DNA from: Caldifermentibacillus hisashii
GTDB taxonomy: Bacteria; Bacillota; Bacilli; Bacillales; Caldibacillaceae
DNA length: 64,000 nt
Strand: one strand, 5' to 3'
NCBI RefSeq assembly: GCF_027568575.1
Contig: NZ_JANUVP010000001.1
Positions 45,005-53,085 of this stretch are shown here, piece by piece; within the stretch, counting starts at the first letter, position 1; the number at the start of each line of letters is the position of its first letter. The notes under the pieces were generated by a model, which saw only the letters and a list, made by a program, of their open reading frames with translations, was not told the DNA's origin and searched no databases. The position numbers were made by a program, and so were the translations under genes.

Positions 45005-47611
45005 TTAAATCCCTTGATAGGCTTTGCGGATGATTTCTTCAATTTCTGTAATTAGCGGTAATTTCGGATTAGCATTTGTACATTGATCTTCAAATGCTTT
45101 GTCGGCAAGTTCCGTAATTTGTGCCTCTAATTCTTCTTCTTTTACCCCGTTTTCTTTCATACTCATCGGGATATTGATTCCTTTTGCTAATTTAATAATT
45201 TCATTGACTAAACTTTCGACCCCTTCTTCAGTGGTACGAGCTGGTAATCCAAGAGCCTTTGCAATTTCCGCATAACGCTCATCGGCAATGAAATGTTCAT
45301 ATTTCGGGAATGTGGCAAATTTCGTTGGTTTTTGTGCATTGTAACGAATGACATGCGGCAGTAGAATCGCATTCATCCGTCCGTGTGGAATCCCGAACGC
45401 TCCGCCAAGTTTATGGGCAATACTATGATTTAAACCGAGGAATGCGTTTGAGAATGCCATCCCTGCAATTGTCGATGCATTATGCATTTTTTCCCTTGCC
45501 AGTTCATCGTTCCCGTTATGATAAGCTTTTGGTAAATATTCAAAAACGAGTTGAATAGCTTTAATGGCTAAGCCGTCTGTATAATCATTGGCCATATTTG
45601 ATACATAGGCTTCAATCGCATGGGTCAAAACATCCATACCTGTGTCAGCCGTAATTGATTTTGGCATCGTCATCACAAAACTCGGGTCAATAATAGCCAC
45701 ATCCGGTGTTAATTCATAGTCTGCCAACGGATATTTTATATCGAGATCTTCATCCGTGATAACCGAAAATGAAGTAACTTCAGAACCGGTACCGGAAGTT
45801 GTCGGGATACAAACGAGTTTAGATTTCTTACCTAATTCAGGGAATTTGTAAACGCGTTTCCGGATATCCATGAATTTTTGTTTTGCGCCATTGAATTCAA
45901 TTTCCGGATGTTCATAGAATAGCCACATCCCTTTCGCTGCATCGAGAACAGATCCTCCACCAACCGCGATAATAACATCCGGATGGAAATTAGCCATCGC
46001 TTCGACACCTTTCATCACCACTTCAACGGAAGGTTCGGTTTTTACATCCGAGAAAATTTCACTGTGGACATAATCCGGTCTTTTTCTTAAATAATACAAT
46101 ACTTTATCGACGTAACCGAGCCGGACCATATCTTTATCAGCCACGATAAATGCTCTTGAAATATCCGGCATTTTCGATAAATATTGAGTTGAATTTTTTT
46201 CAAAGTAAATTTTTGGTGGAATTTTAAACCATTGCATGTTAACACGCCTTTTTGCCATGATTTTTTTATTAACTAGGTGAAATGTACCAACGTTGGTTGA
46301 TACGGAGTTCCCGCCATATGTTCCGCAACCTAATGTTAAAGATGGAATATAGGCGTTATAAATATCACCAATTGCACCTTGGGATGATGGCTGATTCACA
46401 ATCACACGACCGGCTTTCATCTTTCTGCCGTATTCACGAATAACCTCTTCATTTTGAGAATGAATGACCGCTGAATGACCCATACCGTTGTAATGCAACA
46501 TCTCTAAGGCCCGTTGAATGCCCTCTTTTGAATTTTTAACCTTAAAGCAAGCAAGTACCGGACTTAATTTTTCACCGGATAGCGGTTCTTCCGGTCCTAC
46601 TTTCACCGTTTCGGCAAGAAGGATTTTTGTGTTTTCCGGTACGCTGACTCCGGCTGCTTCGGCGATTTTATCAGCAGATTGTCCCACGACGGCCGGATTG
46701 ACGCCACCGGTTTCTCGCATCACATATTTTTCAACTTTTTTCTTTTCTTCTTCTGTTAAAAAATAGCAATTGTTCGCAATCAATTCTTGTTTAACGGCAT
46801 CATAAATTTCTTCATCGATAATCACTGCTTGTTCAGATGCACAAATCATCCCGTTGTCGAACGTTTTTGATAAAATTAAATCGTTCACAGCCCGTTTGAT
46901 CTTCGCTGATTTTTCAATATAACAAGGTACGTTACCCGGTCCAACGCCTAATGCCGGTTTTCCGGAACTGTAAGCGGCTTTTACCATTCCCGATCCACCT
47001 GTGGCAAGAATTAGGGAAATACCGGGGTGTTTCATTAAGTAATCAGTTTTTTCCATAGACGGTGCTTCAATCCATTGAATACAGTTTTCCGGTGCACCGG
47101 CACGAATCGCTGCTTCCAACAATACTTTTGCTGCTTCTTTACTTGATTGTTGCGCCGATGGATGGAATGCGAAAATAATCGGGTTTCTTGTTTTAATGGC
47201 AATTAGCGATTTAAACATCGTTGTTGATGTCGGATTTGTAACCGGAGTGACCCCAGCAACAACACCGACTGGTTCAGCAATTTCTACAATGCCTTCATTG
47301 TCATCTTCCCGAATCACACCTACTGTTTTATCGTATTTGATGCCGTGGTAAATATATTCCGTTGCAAACAAGTTTTTGATGATTTTATCTTCATAAACAC
47401 CGCGTTTCGTTTCTTCAATAGCTAATTTGGCCAGTCGCATATGCTCATTTAATCCTGCCAAAGCCATTTCCTTGACAATATTATCAATGGTTTCTTGATC
47501 GTAATCCATAAATGCTTCCAGCGCTTTCTGACCTTTAGCAACTAACTCATCCACTTCATTTCCGGTTGGATTCACCGTTTTTTCTTCTTTTGCCAATGTT
47601 TTTGTACTCAT
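45005..47611 (-). CDS. adhE: bifunctional acetaldehyde-CoA/alcohol dehydrogenase AdhE
   Basis: An 868-residue fused enzyme reducing acetyl-CoA to acetaldehyde and then to ethanol, using two NADH. The N-terminal aldehyde dehydrogenase half (about 1-440) has the catalytic cysteine C257 (NGMICASEQ). A linker leads to the iron-type ADH half (about 460-868), with GGGSVLDAAK and iron ligands in DVLTHAIEAY and SIAHKLGGAFGIPHGRMNA. AGGAGG lies upstream of the ATG. Its long leader starts at a strong promoter with a Rex-type operator and a cre-like site. It is absent from this position in B. subtilis, so the locus is a fermentation insertion. Confidence 0.97.
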   Translation of the reverse strand: MSTKTLAKEEKTVNPTGNEVDELVAKGQKALEAFMDYDQETIDNIVKEMALAGLNEHMRLAKLAIEETKRGVYEDKIIKNLFATEYIYHGIKYDKTVGVIREDDNEGIVEIAEPVGVVAGVTPVTNPTSTTMFKSLIAIKTRNPIIFAFHPSAQQSSKEAAKVLLEAAIRAGAPENCIQWIEAPSMEKTDYLMKHPGISLILATGGSGMVKAAYSSGKPALGVGPGNVPCYIEKSAKIKRAVNDLILSKTFDNGMICASEQAVIIDEEIYDAVKQELIANNCYFLTEEEKKKVEKYVMRETGGVNPAVVGQSADKIAEAAGVSVPENTKILLAETVKVGPEEPLSGEKLSPVLACFKVKNSKEGIQRALEMLHYNGMGHSAVIHSQNEEVIREYGRKMKAGRVIVNQPSSQGAIGDIYNAYIPSLTLGCGTYGGNSVSTNVGTFHLVNKKIMAKRRVNMQWFKIPPKIYFEKNSTQYLSKMPDISRAFIVADKDMVRLGYVDKVLYYLRKRPDYVHSEIFSDVKTEPSVEVVMKGVEAMANFHPDVIIAVGGGSVLDAAKGMWLFYEHPEIEFNGAKQKFMDIRKRVYKFPELGKKSKLVCIPTTSGTGSEVTSFSVITDEDLDIKYPLADYELTPDVAIIDPSFVMTMPKSITADTGMDVLTHAIEAYVSNMANDYTDGLAIKAIQLVFEYLPKAYHNGNDELAREKMHNASTIAGMAFSNAFLGLNHSIAHKLGGAFGIPHGRMNAILLPHVIRYNAQKPTKFATFPKYEHFIADERYAEIAKALGLPARTTEEGVESLVNEIIKLAKGINIPMSMKENGVKEEELEAQITELADKAFEDQCTNANPKLPLITEIEEIIRKAYQGI

Positions 47612-47641
47612 GTTAAAGGCCTCCTATCATTTTTTATTTTT

Positions 47642-47800
47642 GTGCGGGATAAAGTGAAACTTCCATCAGTGGGGTTAACATCCCCCCACTGATGGTTAGT
47701 TGAACCAATCGGGCACTTACGGGCACTTATCTTCCTCCTTTACATCTTTGATTTTCCTTAAGCCACTGAGGAAGATTTAGTGTCCGTTTGTGCGGGATAA
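47642..47800. repeat. dispersed hairpin element family 2, copy C, in the adhE leader
   Basis: CCATCAGTGGGG (47663-47674) and CCCCACTGATGG (47684-47695) form a perfect 12-bp stem. TGTGCGGGATAAAGTG occurs at 47641 and again at about 47789, flanking about 148 bp as direct repeats. ACCAATCGGGCA follows the hairpin. It lies inside the transcribed adhE leader. Confidence 0.65.
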
Positions 47801-47970
47801 AGTGTGCACCTATAGGGCAAATTATGTCCCACATAGACATTTTTTGTCCCTATTTTACAAAAAATCACTTGTTGAAAAATCTTTTCCTAGTTTTTTAGTT
47901 GAATTAATCTTCATCATTTCTTTGATGAAGACCGATAACAAGTTTAGTGACATCCTTGTTATCTAAGTTC

Positions 47971-47999
47971 ATTATATAAACAAAAAGGATAATAATCAA
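47971..47999 (-). promoter_or_regulatory. sigma-A promoter of adhE
   Basis: TTGATT (47994-47999) and TATAAT (47971-47976) are exactly 17 bp apart, giving a leader of about 350 nt before the adhE start. Confidence 0.8.
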
Positions 48000-48005
48000 T
48001 ATCAA

Positions 48006-48021
48006 TGTGAAGTTTTTCACA
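48006..48021. promoter_or_regulatory. Rex-type operator upstream of adhE
   Basis: TGTGAAGTTTTTCACA, a perfect 6-bp dyad with a 4-bp centre, matches the Rex pattern TTGTGAA-n4-TTCACAA. It lies 6 bp upstream of the -35 box. Rex represses fermentation genes and is released by NADH. Confidence 0.72.
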
Positions 48022-48073
48022 AATTATTCGCAAGGACTTTTCGTAAAATTGATTGTAATCGTTCACATCTGGT

Positions 48074-48087
48074 TGAAAGCGCTATTA
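48074..48087. promoter_or_regulatory. cre-like CcpA site upstream of adhE
   Basis: TGAAAGCGCTATTA fits the cre consensus TGWAANCGNTNNCA closely except at the last bases. It lies about 75 bp upstream of the -35 box, where CcpA usually activates. Confidence 0.45.
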
Positions 48088-48288
48088 TGAAACGACTCCG
48101 TTCACAAATTCTTAATAATCAATATGATTCAGTAAAAATCCGGACACATTTTCAGGGGGTTTTTAAAGATTTTTCATTATTTGAAAAGTGAAGTGCTTTG
48201 TCGACTATTTTCAAGATACCAACTATGATGGCTGTGAACTTTCGCTAAACCTTAAAAACGTCGGCAAAAAGGGAACTTCCCTCAAATC

Positions 48289-48420
48289 GGTGACGAGATT
48301 GGGACTCGTAGGCAAAAATAAGGCTCTCACAAAATCGGTGACGGGATTAGGAATCGTCGACAAAAATAAGATCTCCGCACTCAAATTTGCCGACGAGACC
48401 ATTCCCGCCTCAAAATGGTA
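48289..48420 (-). repeat. array 3: decayed remnant of the 52-bp repeat
   Basis: GGTGACGAGATTGGGACTCG, GGTGACGGGATTAGGAATCG and GCCGACGAGACC occur with cores at 48292, 48340 and 48392 (steps 48 and 52). They are followed by a flank resembling that after array 2 (GGTTTTCCAAGGTGCGAAAC versus GGTTTTCTGAGGTGCAAAAC). It sits downstream of the hprK-like stop. An apparent ORF at 48188-48421 is a by-product of the repeat. The rest of 48088-48288 shows nothing I can name. Confidence 0.8.
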
Positions 48421-48510
48421 ATAACAATGGGTTTCGGCAATTTATTGGTTTTCCAAGGTGCGAAACTCAAGTGAAATTTATTAGCACATAATTTTCTTTA
48501 CATTTATTAC

Positions 48511-49440
48511 CTATTCGTTTTCTTGATCCTTCAATTCGTTCTGTATTCGTTCAAAAAACTCCTCTGCGGCATTATACCCTTGCTGAAATAAATACCAATT
48601 CGTGCAAGCAGCCTCCACTAAACCAGCCACATCCCGACCAGGTTGCAATTGGATTTCAATATGGGGAATTTTCACACCTAAATAGTCTTTATAAGTCAAT
48701 TCCGGTTCCAGTTGATTATTTAATTCATTGTCTTCCCAACGGCACAATTCAATATCGATAGCGATTCTAGTTTCTTCCTGAAATGCTTTTCTTCCATAAA
48801 TTTTGGCTATATTTAAAAGACCAATACTACGGAGGGCCAAAAATTCTTTGTTTGTCCGATTATGGGTTCCGAGAAGCGTTTTGGAACTTATTTTTTTCAA
48901 CACAACAATATCATCAGCAACTAAACGATGACCTCGGCCAATAAGAGTATGAGCTGTTTCACTTTTTCCGATTCCGGATTTTCCCCGTAATAAAATTCCT
49001 ACGCCATAAACATTTAAACACACACCATGAATGGCAATCTCAGGTGCTAATTTATTTTTTAAATAATTGTTCAGATTATCAATAAACTCTGAGCTTTTCT
49101 CATTTGTTCTTAATAACGGGATTCTTTCCTCTTTACAATATTGTTTTAAATACGTTAAGCCTTCTTGACCGGCTGTGACAATAAAGCAAGGTGGATGATA
49201 TTTGACAACATTTCCAATATGGTATCGCCGCTTTTCATCAGTTAATTTATGTAAATAAGTAATCTCCTTTTTGCCAAGTATTTGAATTTGTTCCATTGGA
49301 AAATATTCAAAATAGCCGATAAACTCCAGTCCGGGACGATGGGTTCTTGGCTGAGATATTTTTCGGTTTAAATAATCTTCCCCTTCTAAAACTTCCAGAG
49401 AAAATTCTTGGACCAATTTTTCAATCGAAATGGTTTTCAC
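48511..49440 (-). CDS. HPr kinase/phosphorylase paralogue
   Basis: A 309-residue HprK-family protein with an N-terminal domain (about 1-130) and a P-loop kinase domain. It retains the catalytic set at canonical numbering: H138, Walker A GKSGIGKS (153-160) with K159, E161, and the aspartates D176/D177 of VADDIV. Conserved family stretches have drifted, however: the EIRGLGIINV signature reads ALRSIGLLNI, and RPGRNVA reads QPGRDVA. This suggests a specialised second copy, not the main HprK, whose usual lgt neighbourhood is not here. The start is GTG at 49440. It lies between adhE and the SDR/Fe-ADH genes. Confidence 0.85.
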   Translation of the reverse strand: MKTISIEKLVQEFSLEVLEGEDYLNRKISQPRTHRPGLEFIGYFEYFPMEQIQILGKKEITYLHKLTDEKRRYHIGNVVKYHPPCFIVTAGQEGLTYLKQYCKEERIPLLRTNEKSSEFIDNLNNYLKNKLAPEIAIHGVCLNVYGVGILLRGKSGIGKSETAHTLIGRGHRLVADDIVVLKKISSKTLLGTHNRTNKEFLALRSIGLLNIAKIYGRKAFQEETRIAIDIELCRWEDNELNNQLEPELTYKDYLGVKIPHIEIQLQPGRDVAGLVEAACTNWYLFQQGYNAAEEFFERIQNELKDQENE

Positions 49441-49458
49441 TCATTCAGCATTCCTTCC

Positions 49459-49486
49459 ATAATACATTTCAAACTCATCTTGTAAA
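49459..49486 (-). promoter_or_regulatory. candidate sigma-A promoter of the hprK-like gene
   Basis: TTTACA (49481-49486) and TATTAT (49459-49464) with 16-bp spacing, just upstream of the start at 49440. The initiation site would be close to the Shine-Dalgarno, so the leader is very short. Confidence 0.45.
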
Positions 49487-49575
49487 AATACTACAATAGA
49501 AATGACTTTTTGCCTAGTAATAACACTCCGTCGTGAAAATATTTTAACTACTGAATTCATTCTCAAATCCAATTG

Positions 49576-49621
49576 AAAAAAACACCAGAACATGACCTGT
49601 CAGAATCATATCCTGATGTTT
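49576..49621 (-). terminator. terminator after the SDR/ADH-remnant unit
   Basis: AAACACCAG (49580-49588) and CTGATGTTT (49613-49621) pair with one G-U; the minus strand ends in TTTTTT. Confidence 0.75.
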
Positions 49622-49644
49622 TATTACAGTCTTTTCACTTTTAT

Positions 49645-49965
49645 TTACTCGTTAGAGATGATTACCTTCATCGCTTCATTTTCAGCAGCTTGTTTAAATA
49701 CATCATATGCTTCTAAAAATTGGTCAAAGGTAAAGCGATGGGTAATTAATTGTTCAGGTTGTAATTTTTTGGATGTAACTGTTTTTAAAAGCATCGGTGT
49801 TGTAGATGTATTCACAAGTCCGGTTGTTAACGTTATATTGGAAATCCATAGTTTTTCTATATGGAATTCAACCGGTTTTCCATGTACTCCTACGTTAGCG
49901 ATATATCCACCAGGTTTGACAATTTCCTGACAAATATCAAAAGTTGCCGGAATACCATCTACCAT
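49645..49965 (-). pseudogene. C-terminal remnant of a zinc-type (MDR) alcohol dehydrogenase
   Basis: About 106 residues from VDGIPATFDICQEIVKPGGY through NITLTTGLVNTSTTPMLLKTV to a normal C-terminus match the last third of medium-chain zinc-dependent alcohol dehydrogenases of about 350 residues. The zinc-binding catalytic domain and most of the NAD-binding domain are missing. The remnant begins about 45 bp after the SDR stop and has no convincing ribosome site. It looks like the tail of an older adh gene whose front was replaced, probably when the SDR gene arrived. The reading frame is intact, so a residual small protein cannot be excluded. Confidence 0.8.
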
Positions 49966-50008
49966 AATGAATTTTTCTTTACAGGTTATCTTCTCCCTTA
50001 TCCCCAGT

Positions 50009-50755
50009 TTACAATGCTGCAGTGACTCCACCATCAACGACAATTTCCTGACCGGTAATAAATGAAGAATCATCTGAAGCTAAGAATAAGCAAGTAGCAG
50101 CAACTTCTTCAGGATTACCGATTCTTCGTAACGGATAGTCTTTTCCTAGTTCATCAATTGATGTTTGTGCCGTTTCAGCCCCGTACGAAGCCATAGCTGT
50201 TTTGATATAGGAAGGATGAACTGAATTTACACGTACATTAAATGGACCATATTCGGTTGCCACATCTTTTGTCATGATCCGTACTGCACCTTTACTGGCT
50301 CCATACAATGCATGTCCCGGTGCACCACCTAATCCGGCGATAGAAGAAAGATTGATTACTGAGCCTTTTTTATTTTTAGCCATATGAGGTAAAACATGTT
50401 TCATTCCGAGAAAGACACCGGTTACATTAATCGACATAAGCCAATTCCATTTTTCCAATGTGATTTCTGCAAGCGGACTAATATAGTAAACACCGGCATT
50501 ATTGACTAAAATATCGATTTTGCCGAACTTGTCGATCGTAGTGTTGACCACATGAATCCAGTCTTCTTCTTTTGCTACATCATGTTTAATAAACATGGCT
50601 TCGCTGCCAATTTCAGAAGCGACTTTTTGACCTTCAGCTTCCTTAATATCCGTCAAAACAACTTTCGCGCCTTCTTTTACAAAAAGTTCTGCAGTTGCTT
50701 TTCCGATACCGGCACTTGCTCCAGTGACAATGGCTACTTTATCTTTTAATTTCAT
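50009..50755 (-). CDS. short-chain dehydrogenase/reductase, probable secondary-alcohol/ketone oxidoreductase
   Basis: A 248-residue classical SDR with a Rossmann fold. The cofactor motif TGASAGIG is at 11-18, NNAG near 88-91, catalytic Ser near 140 (INLSSIAG) and YGASK near 153-157, with a C-terminal VVDGGVTA. D37 after the second strand (VVLTDIKEA) suggests NADH rather than NADPH preference. Overall resemblance is to cyclopentanol dehydrogenase and Lactobacillus R-specific alcohol dehydrogenases, including KGAVRIMTKDVA and VRVNSVHPSYIKT. It lies in the alcohol island between the Fe-ADH and the ADH remnant. The substrate is not known. Confidence 0.85.
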   Translation of the reverse strand: MKLKDKVAIVTGASAGIGKATAELFVKEGAKVVLTDIKEAEGQKVASEIGSEAMFIKHDVAKEEDWIHVVNTTIDKFGKIDILVNNAGVYYISPLAEITLEKWNWLMSINVTGVFLGMKHVLPHMAKNKKGSVINLSSIAGLGGAPGHALYGASKGAVRIMTKDVATEYGPFNVRVNSVHPSYIKTAMASYGAETAQTSIDELGKDYPLRRIGNPEEVAATCLFLASDDSSFITGQEIVVDGGVTAAL

Positions 50756-50877
50756 AACAATCCCTCCACTGCTTTAATGGTAATTGCTTATAATCAAAAC
50801 AATTTAACCTCTATTAACGAGCTTTAGGACTTCCACTAACAAATTGAAGAATCAAGTAGTAATATTATAGCCCGCAA

Positions 50878-50911
50878 GCGCCCGATTCGAATCGACTAAA
50901 CGCTCGGGCGC
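50878..50911 (-). terminator. GC-rich hairpin after the Fe-ADH gene
   Basis: GCGCCCGA (50878-50885) and TCGGGCGC (50904-50911) are perfect arms, with partial outer extension. It lies 22 bp past the stop and has no T-run, so termination is only probable. Confidence 0.55.
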
Positions 50912-50932
50912 GCGAGTTTTCACACTTTAATA

Positions 50933-52084
50933 TCACATTGCTTGACGGATAATTTCCATAACCTCTTCAAGTTTTGCCTTACGCGGGTTTGTTGCTGCAC
51001 AAGCATCTGCCATCGCATGTTCAGCTAAAACCGGAATATCTTCTTCTTTTGCACCTAATTCTTTAAATCCATTCGGAATATTCATATCTCTTGCCAGCCG
51101 TTCAAATGTGGCAATTGCTTTTTCTGCAGCTTCATATGTGCTTAAGCCTTTTACATTTTCACCCAGTGCAATAGCGATATCACGGAAACGATCCGGGCGA
51201 GCTACAAGATTGAATCTGGATACATGAGGTAAAAGTATGGCATTACATACACCATGAGGCAAATCATAGAATCCGCCGAATTGGTGTGCAATGGCGTGAA
51301 CATACCCTAAAGAAGCATTGTTGAAAGCCATACCAGCTAAATATTGAGCATAAATCATTTGTTCACGTGCTTCCAAATCTTGACCATTTGCAAATGCACG
51401 CGGCAAAAATTCAGGAATGATTTCAATTGCTTTTAATGCACAAGCATCCGTAATTGGTGTTGCAGCCGTTGATACATATGCTTCTACCGCATGTGTTAAA
51501 GCATCCAAACCTGTTGCAGCGGTTAAGGATGGAGGCATACCAATCATTAACATCGGGTCATTAACAGAGAATGTCGGAGTTACATGTTTATCAACAATCG
51601 CCATCTTTACTTTTCTACTTGTATCTGTAATAATTGTGAATTTCGTCATTTCACTTGCAGTACCGGCAGTTGTGTTAATGGCAGCCAGTGGTACCATTGG
51701 TTTTGCTGAACGATCAATACCTTCATAATCATGAATCGTGCCACCATTTGCCGCAACTAAACCAATCCCTTTTGCACAATCATGGGGACTACCGCCGCCT
51801 AAAGAAATGATTGAATCACAATTTTCTTCTGTGAATATTTTCAAGCCGGCCTCAACATTTTTATCGGTTGGATTTGGTTTTACTTCTGAATATATGACAA
51901 CTTCCAGACCGGCTTCCCGAACAATTCCGGCAACTTGGTCGGCATATCCTAAACTTTTGATTCCTTCATCTGTTACAATAAGAGTCTTCTTACACCCGAG
52001 ACCCTTTAATCTTGATCCTACTTCCTGCACTTTATTTACACCAAAAAGGTTTACAGTGGGCATATAAAATTCACTTGTTGCCAT
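50933..52084 (-). CDS. iron-dependent group III alcohol dehydrogenase, methanol-dehydrogenase-like
   Basis: A 383-residue NAD-dependent Fe-ADH closely resembling Bacillus methanolicus methanol dehydrogenase across its length (FYMPTVNLFG, INTTAGTASEMTKFTIITD, VTPTFSVNDP, GLGYVHAIAHQ-like GYVHAIAHQFGGFYDLPHG). NAD-binding GGGSPHD is at 96-102, and iron ligands lie in the DALTHAVEAY and HAIAHQ...HG segments. It has GGGSPHDCAK instead of the GGGSSHDAGK of methanol dehydrogenases, so the substrate may be ethanol, a longer alcohol or a diol. The ATG at 52084 follows AAAGGAGG; the open frame to 52180 is leader. Rex-type operator upstream. Confidence 0.92.
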   Translation of the reverse strand: MATSEFYMPTVNLFGVNKVQEVGSRLKGLGCKKTLIVTDEGIKSLGYADQVAGIVREAGLEVVIYSEVKPNPTDKNVEAGLKIFTEENCDSIISLGGGSPHDCAKGIGLVAANGGTIHDYEGIDRSAKPMVPLAAINTTAGTASEMTKFTIITDTSRKVKMAIVDKHVTPTFSVNDPMLMIGMPPSLTAATGLDALTHAVEAYVSTAATPITDACALKAIEIIPEFLPRAFANGQDLEAREQMIYAQYLAGMAFNNASLGYVHAIAHQFGGFYDLPHGVCNAILLPHVSRFNLVARPDRFRDIAIALGENVKGLSTYEAAEKAIATFERLARDMNIPNGFKELGAKEEDIPVLAEHAMADACAATNPRKAKLEEVMEIIRQAM

Positions 52085-52301
52085 TTGCAATTCCTCCTTT
52101 AAAATTTGGTAATGTTTTGTGGGATTTTTTGTCCATATAGGACTTTTTTTGTCCCGATTAAAGATAAGGAAAGTAATCATGCTGCTTAATCTATCTATCC
52201 ATACCCCGGCTTTTTAGAGGCGAAGAAAAGGATGAAACAAGGAGATAGATTACATATGTAACCGTTTTATTTTTTGCTTTTGCTTACTTGTTTCTATATA
52301 A

Positions 52302-52329
52302 ATTATATCGAATTTCTTGAAGAAAACAA
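52302..52329 (-). promoter_or_regulatory. sigma-A promoter of the Fe-ADH gene
   Basis: TTGTTT (52324-52329) and TATAAT (52302-52307) with 16-bp spacing. The leader is about 210 nt and includes a GGGAC...GTCC hairpin region like that in the adhE leader. Confidence 0.7.
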
Positions 52330-52334
52330 TCCAT

Positions 52335-52352
52335 TTATGAAATATTTCACAG
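52335..52352. promoter_or_regulatory. Rex-type operator upstream of the Fe-ADH gene
   Basis: TTATGAAATATTTCACAG matches the Rex consensus TTGTGAAATATTTCACAA at most positions. It lies 5 bp upstream of the -35 box, the same placement as at adhE. A further TTCACA half-site follows at 52357. Confidence 0.72.
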
Positions 52353-52410
52353 ATAGTTCACAAAAACTATTTAGCTGCCTGCAATTTTTTTAAAAAATGT
52401 GCTTTTCCCC

Positions 52411-52926
52411 TCATTCTTCAACCGTTACACTATAAGGTTTAAAGGCCTCCAAAACATGAAGAAAATCTTCTTTTGTCCGTACTGGTATTCCTTTAACAAG
52501 TTCCTTTTGTGTTTTTGTTTCCAGTTTTCCCATATCAATTTGAAAGAATGAGTGAATGACATTGGTCACATCGGGTTTTCCATTAAAAATCGATAAAGTT
52601 CCATCGTCAGTTACACCGAAAAAACCGTTCGATTTCAATAATGGAGAAATATCGTCAACATACTTTTTGAATACGATTCGATTTCCATCCACATGTACCA
52701 GTACCCAATCCGCGTATTTTTCTTGGATCTCAGATGCAGACAAATTTTCAATGATAATCTCTTCACTTTTGTCGCCATCAAGATAATGACGTTCTAATAC
52801 AACTACCATTGGACCTTGATTAATTGCACCGTCTTCTGCATCGACCTGTTTTAAAAATAACGAATTGGCCATAAAAATTCCGGTTAAAATTATACCTACA
52901 AAGAAAATACGATAGATACCCAACAT
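52411..52926 (-). CDS. bofC: forespore intercompartmental signalling protein BofC
   Basis: A 171-residue protein with an N-terminal signal/anchor (about 5-22) and a BofC extracytoplasmic region including VVLERHYLDGDKSEEI and DDGTLSIFNGKP. In B. subtilis BofC is made in the forespore and restrains SpoIVB, delaying SpoIVFB-dependent pro-sigma-K processing. The ATG at 52926 follows CGGAG; a GTG six bases upstream overlaps it. B. subtilis bofC is near ruvA; here the alcohol genes lie between. Confidence 0.88.
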   Translation of the reverse strand: MLGIYRIFFVGIILTGIFMANSLFLKQVDAEDGAINQGPMVVVLERHYLDGDKSEEIIIENLSASEIQEKYADWVLVHVDGNRIVFKKYVDDISPLLKSNGFFGVTDDGTLSIFNGKPDVTNVIHSFFQIDMGKLETKTQKELVKGIPVRTKEDFLHVLEAFKPYSVTVEE

Positions 52927-53024
52927 CCTCACTCCGATTCAAATAAAATCTTTGGATACTATTATTATTTTGACCATAGACAAAAAATAATAACCCGGAA
53001 GTTGAAAAATATTATGATTGAATA

Positions 53025-53072
53025 AAGAAAACTCGGGCAACCAAGCTTTTTAGCGAAGGCAGGACCGAGTTT
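53025..53072 (-). terminator. terminator after nadE
   Basis: AAACTCGG (53029-53036) and CCGAGTTT (53065-53072) around a 28-nt loop; the minus strand continues TTTCTTTATT. Confidence 0.7.
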
Positions 53073-53085
53073 TCCTGATCAATTA

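Noticed and set aside
48188..48421. 77-codon plus-strand frame over array 3
   Set aside because: Encoded mostly by decayed repeat units, with no ribosome site and no plausible protein features.
48511..49440. Calling this gene hprK outright
   Set aside because: Conserved signature segments differ and the usual lgt neighbourhood is absent, so it is described as a paralogue.
45005..52084. Alcohol island as an IS- or phage-borne insertion
   Set aside because: No transposase, integrase or att-like direct repeats were seen at the ruvA or bofC edges; it is called an insertion only relative to B. subtilis order.
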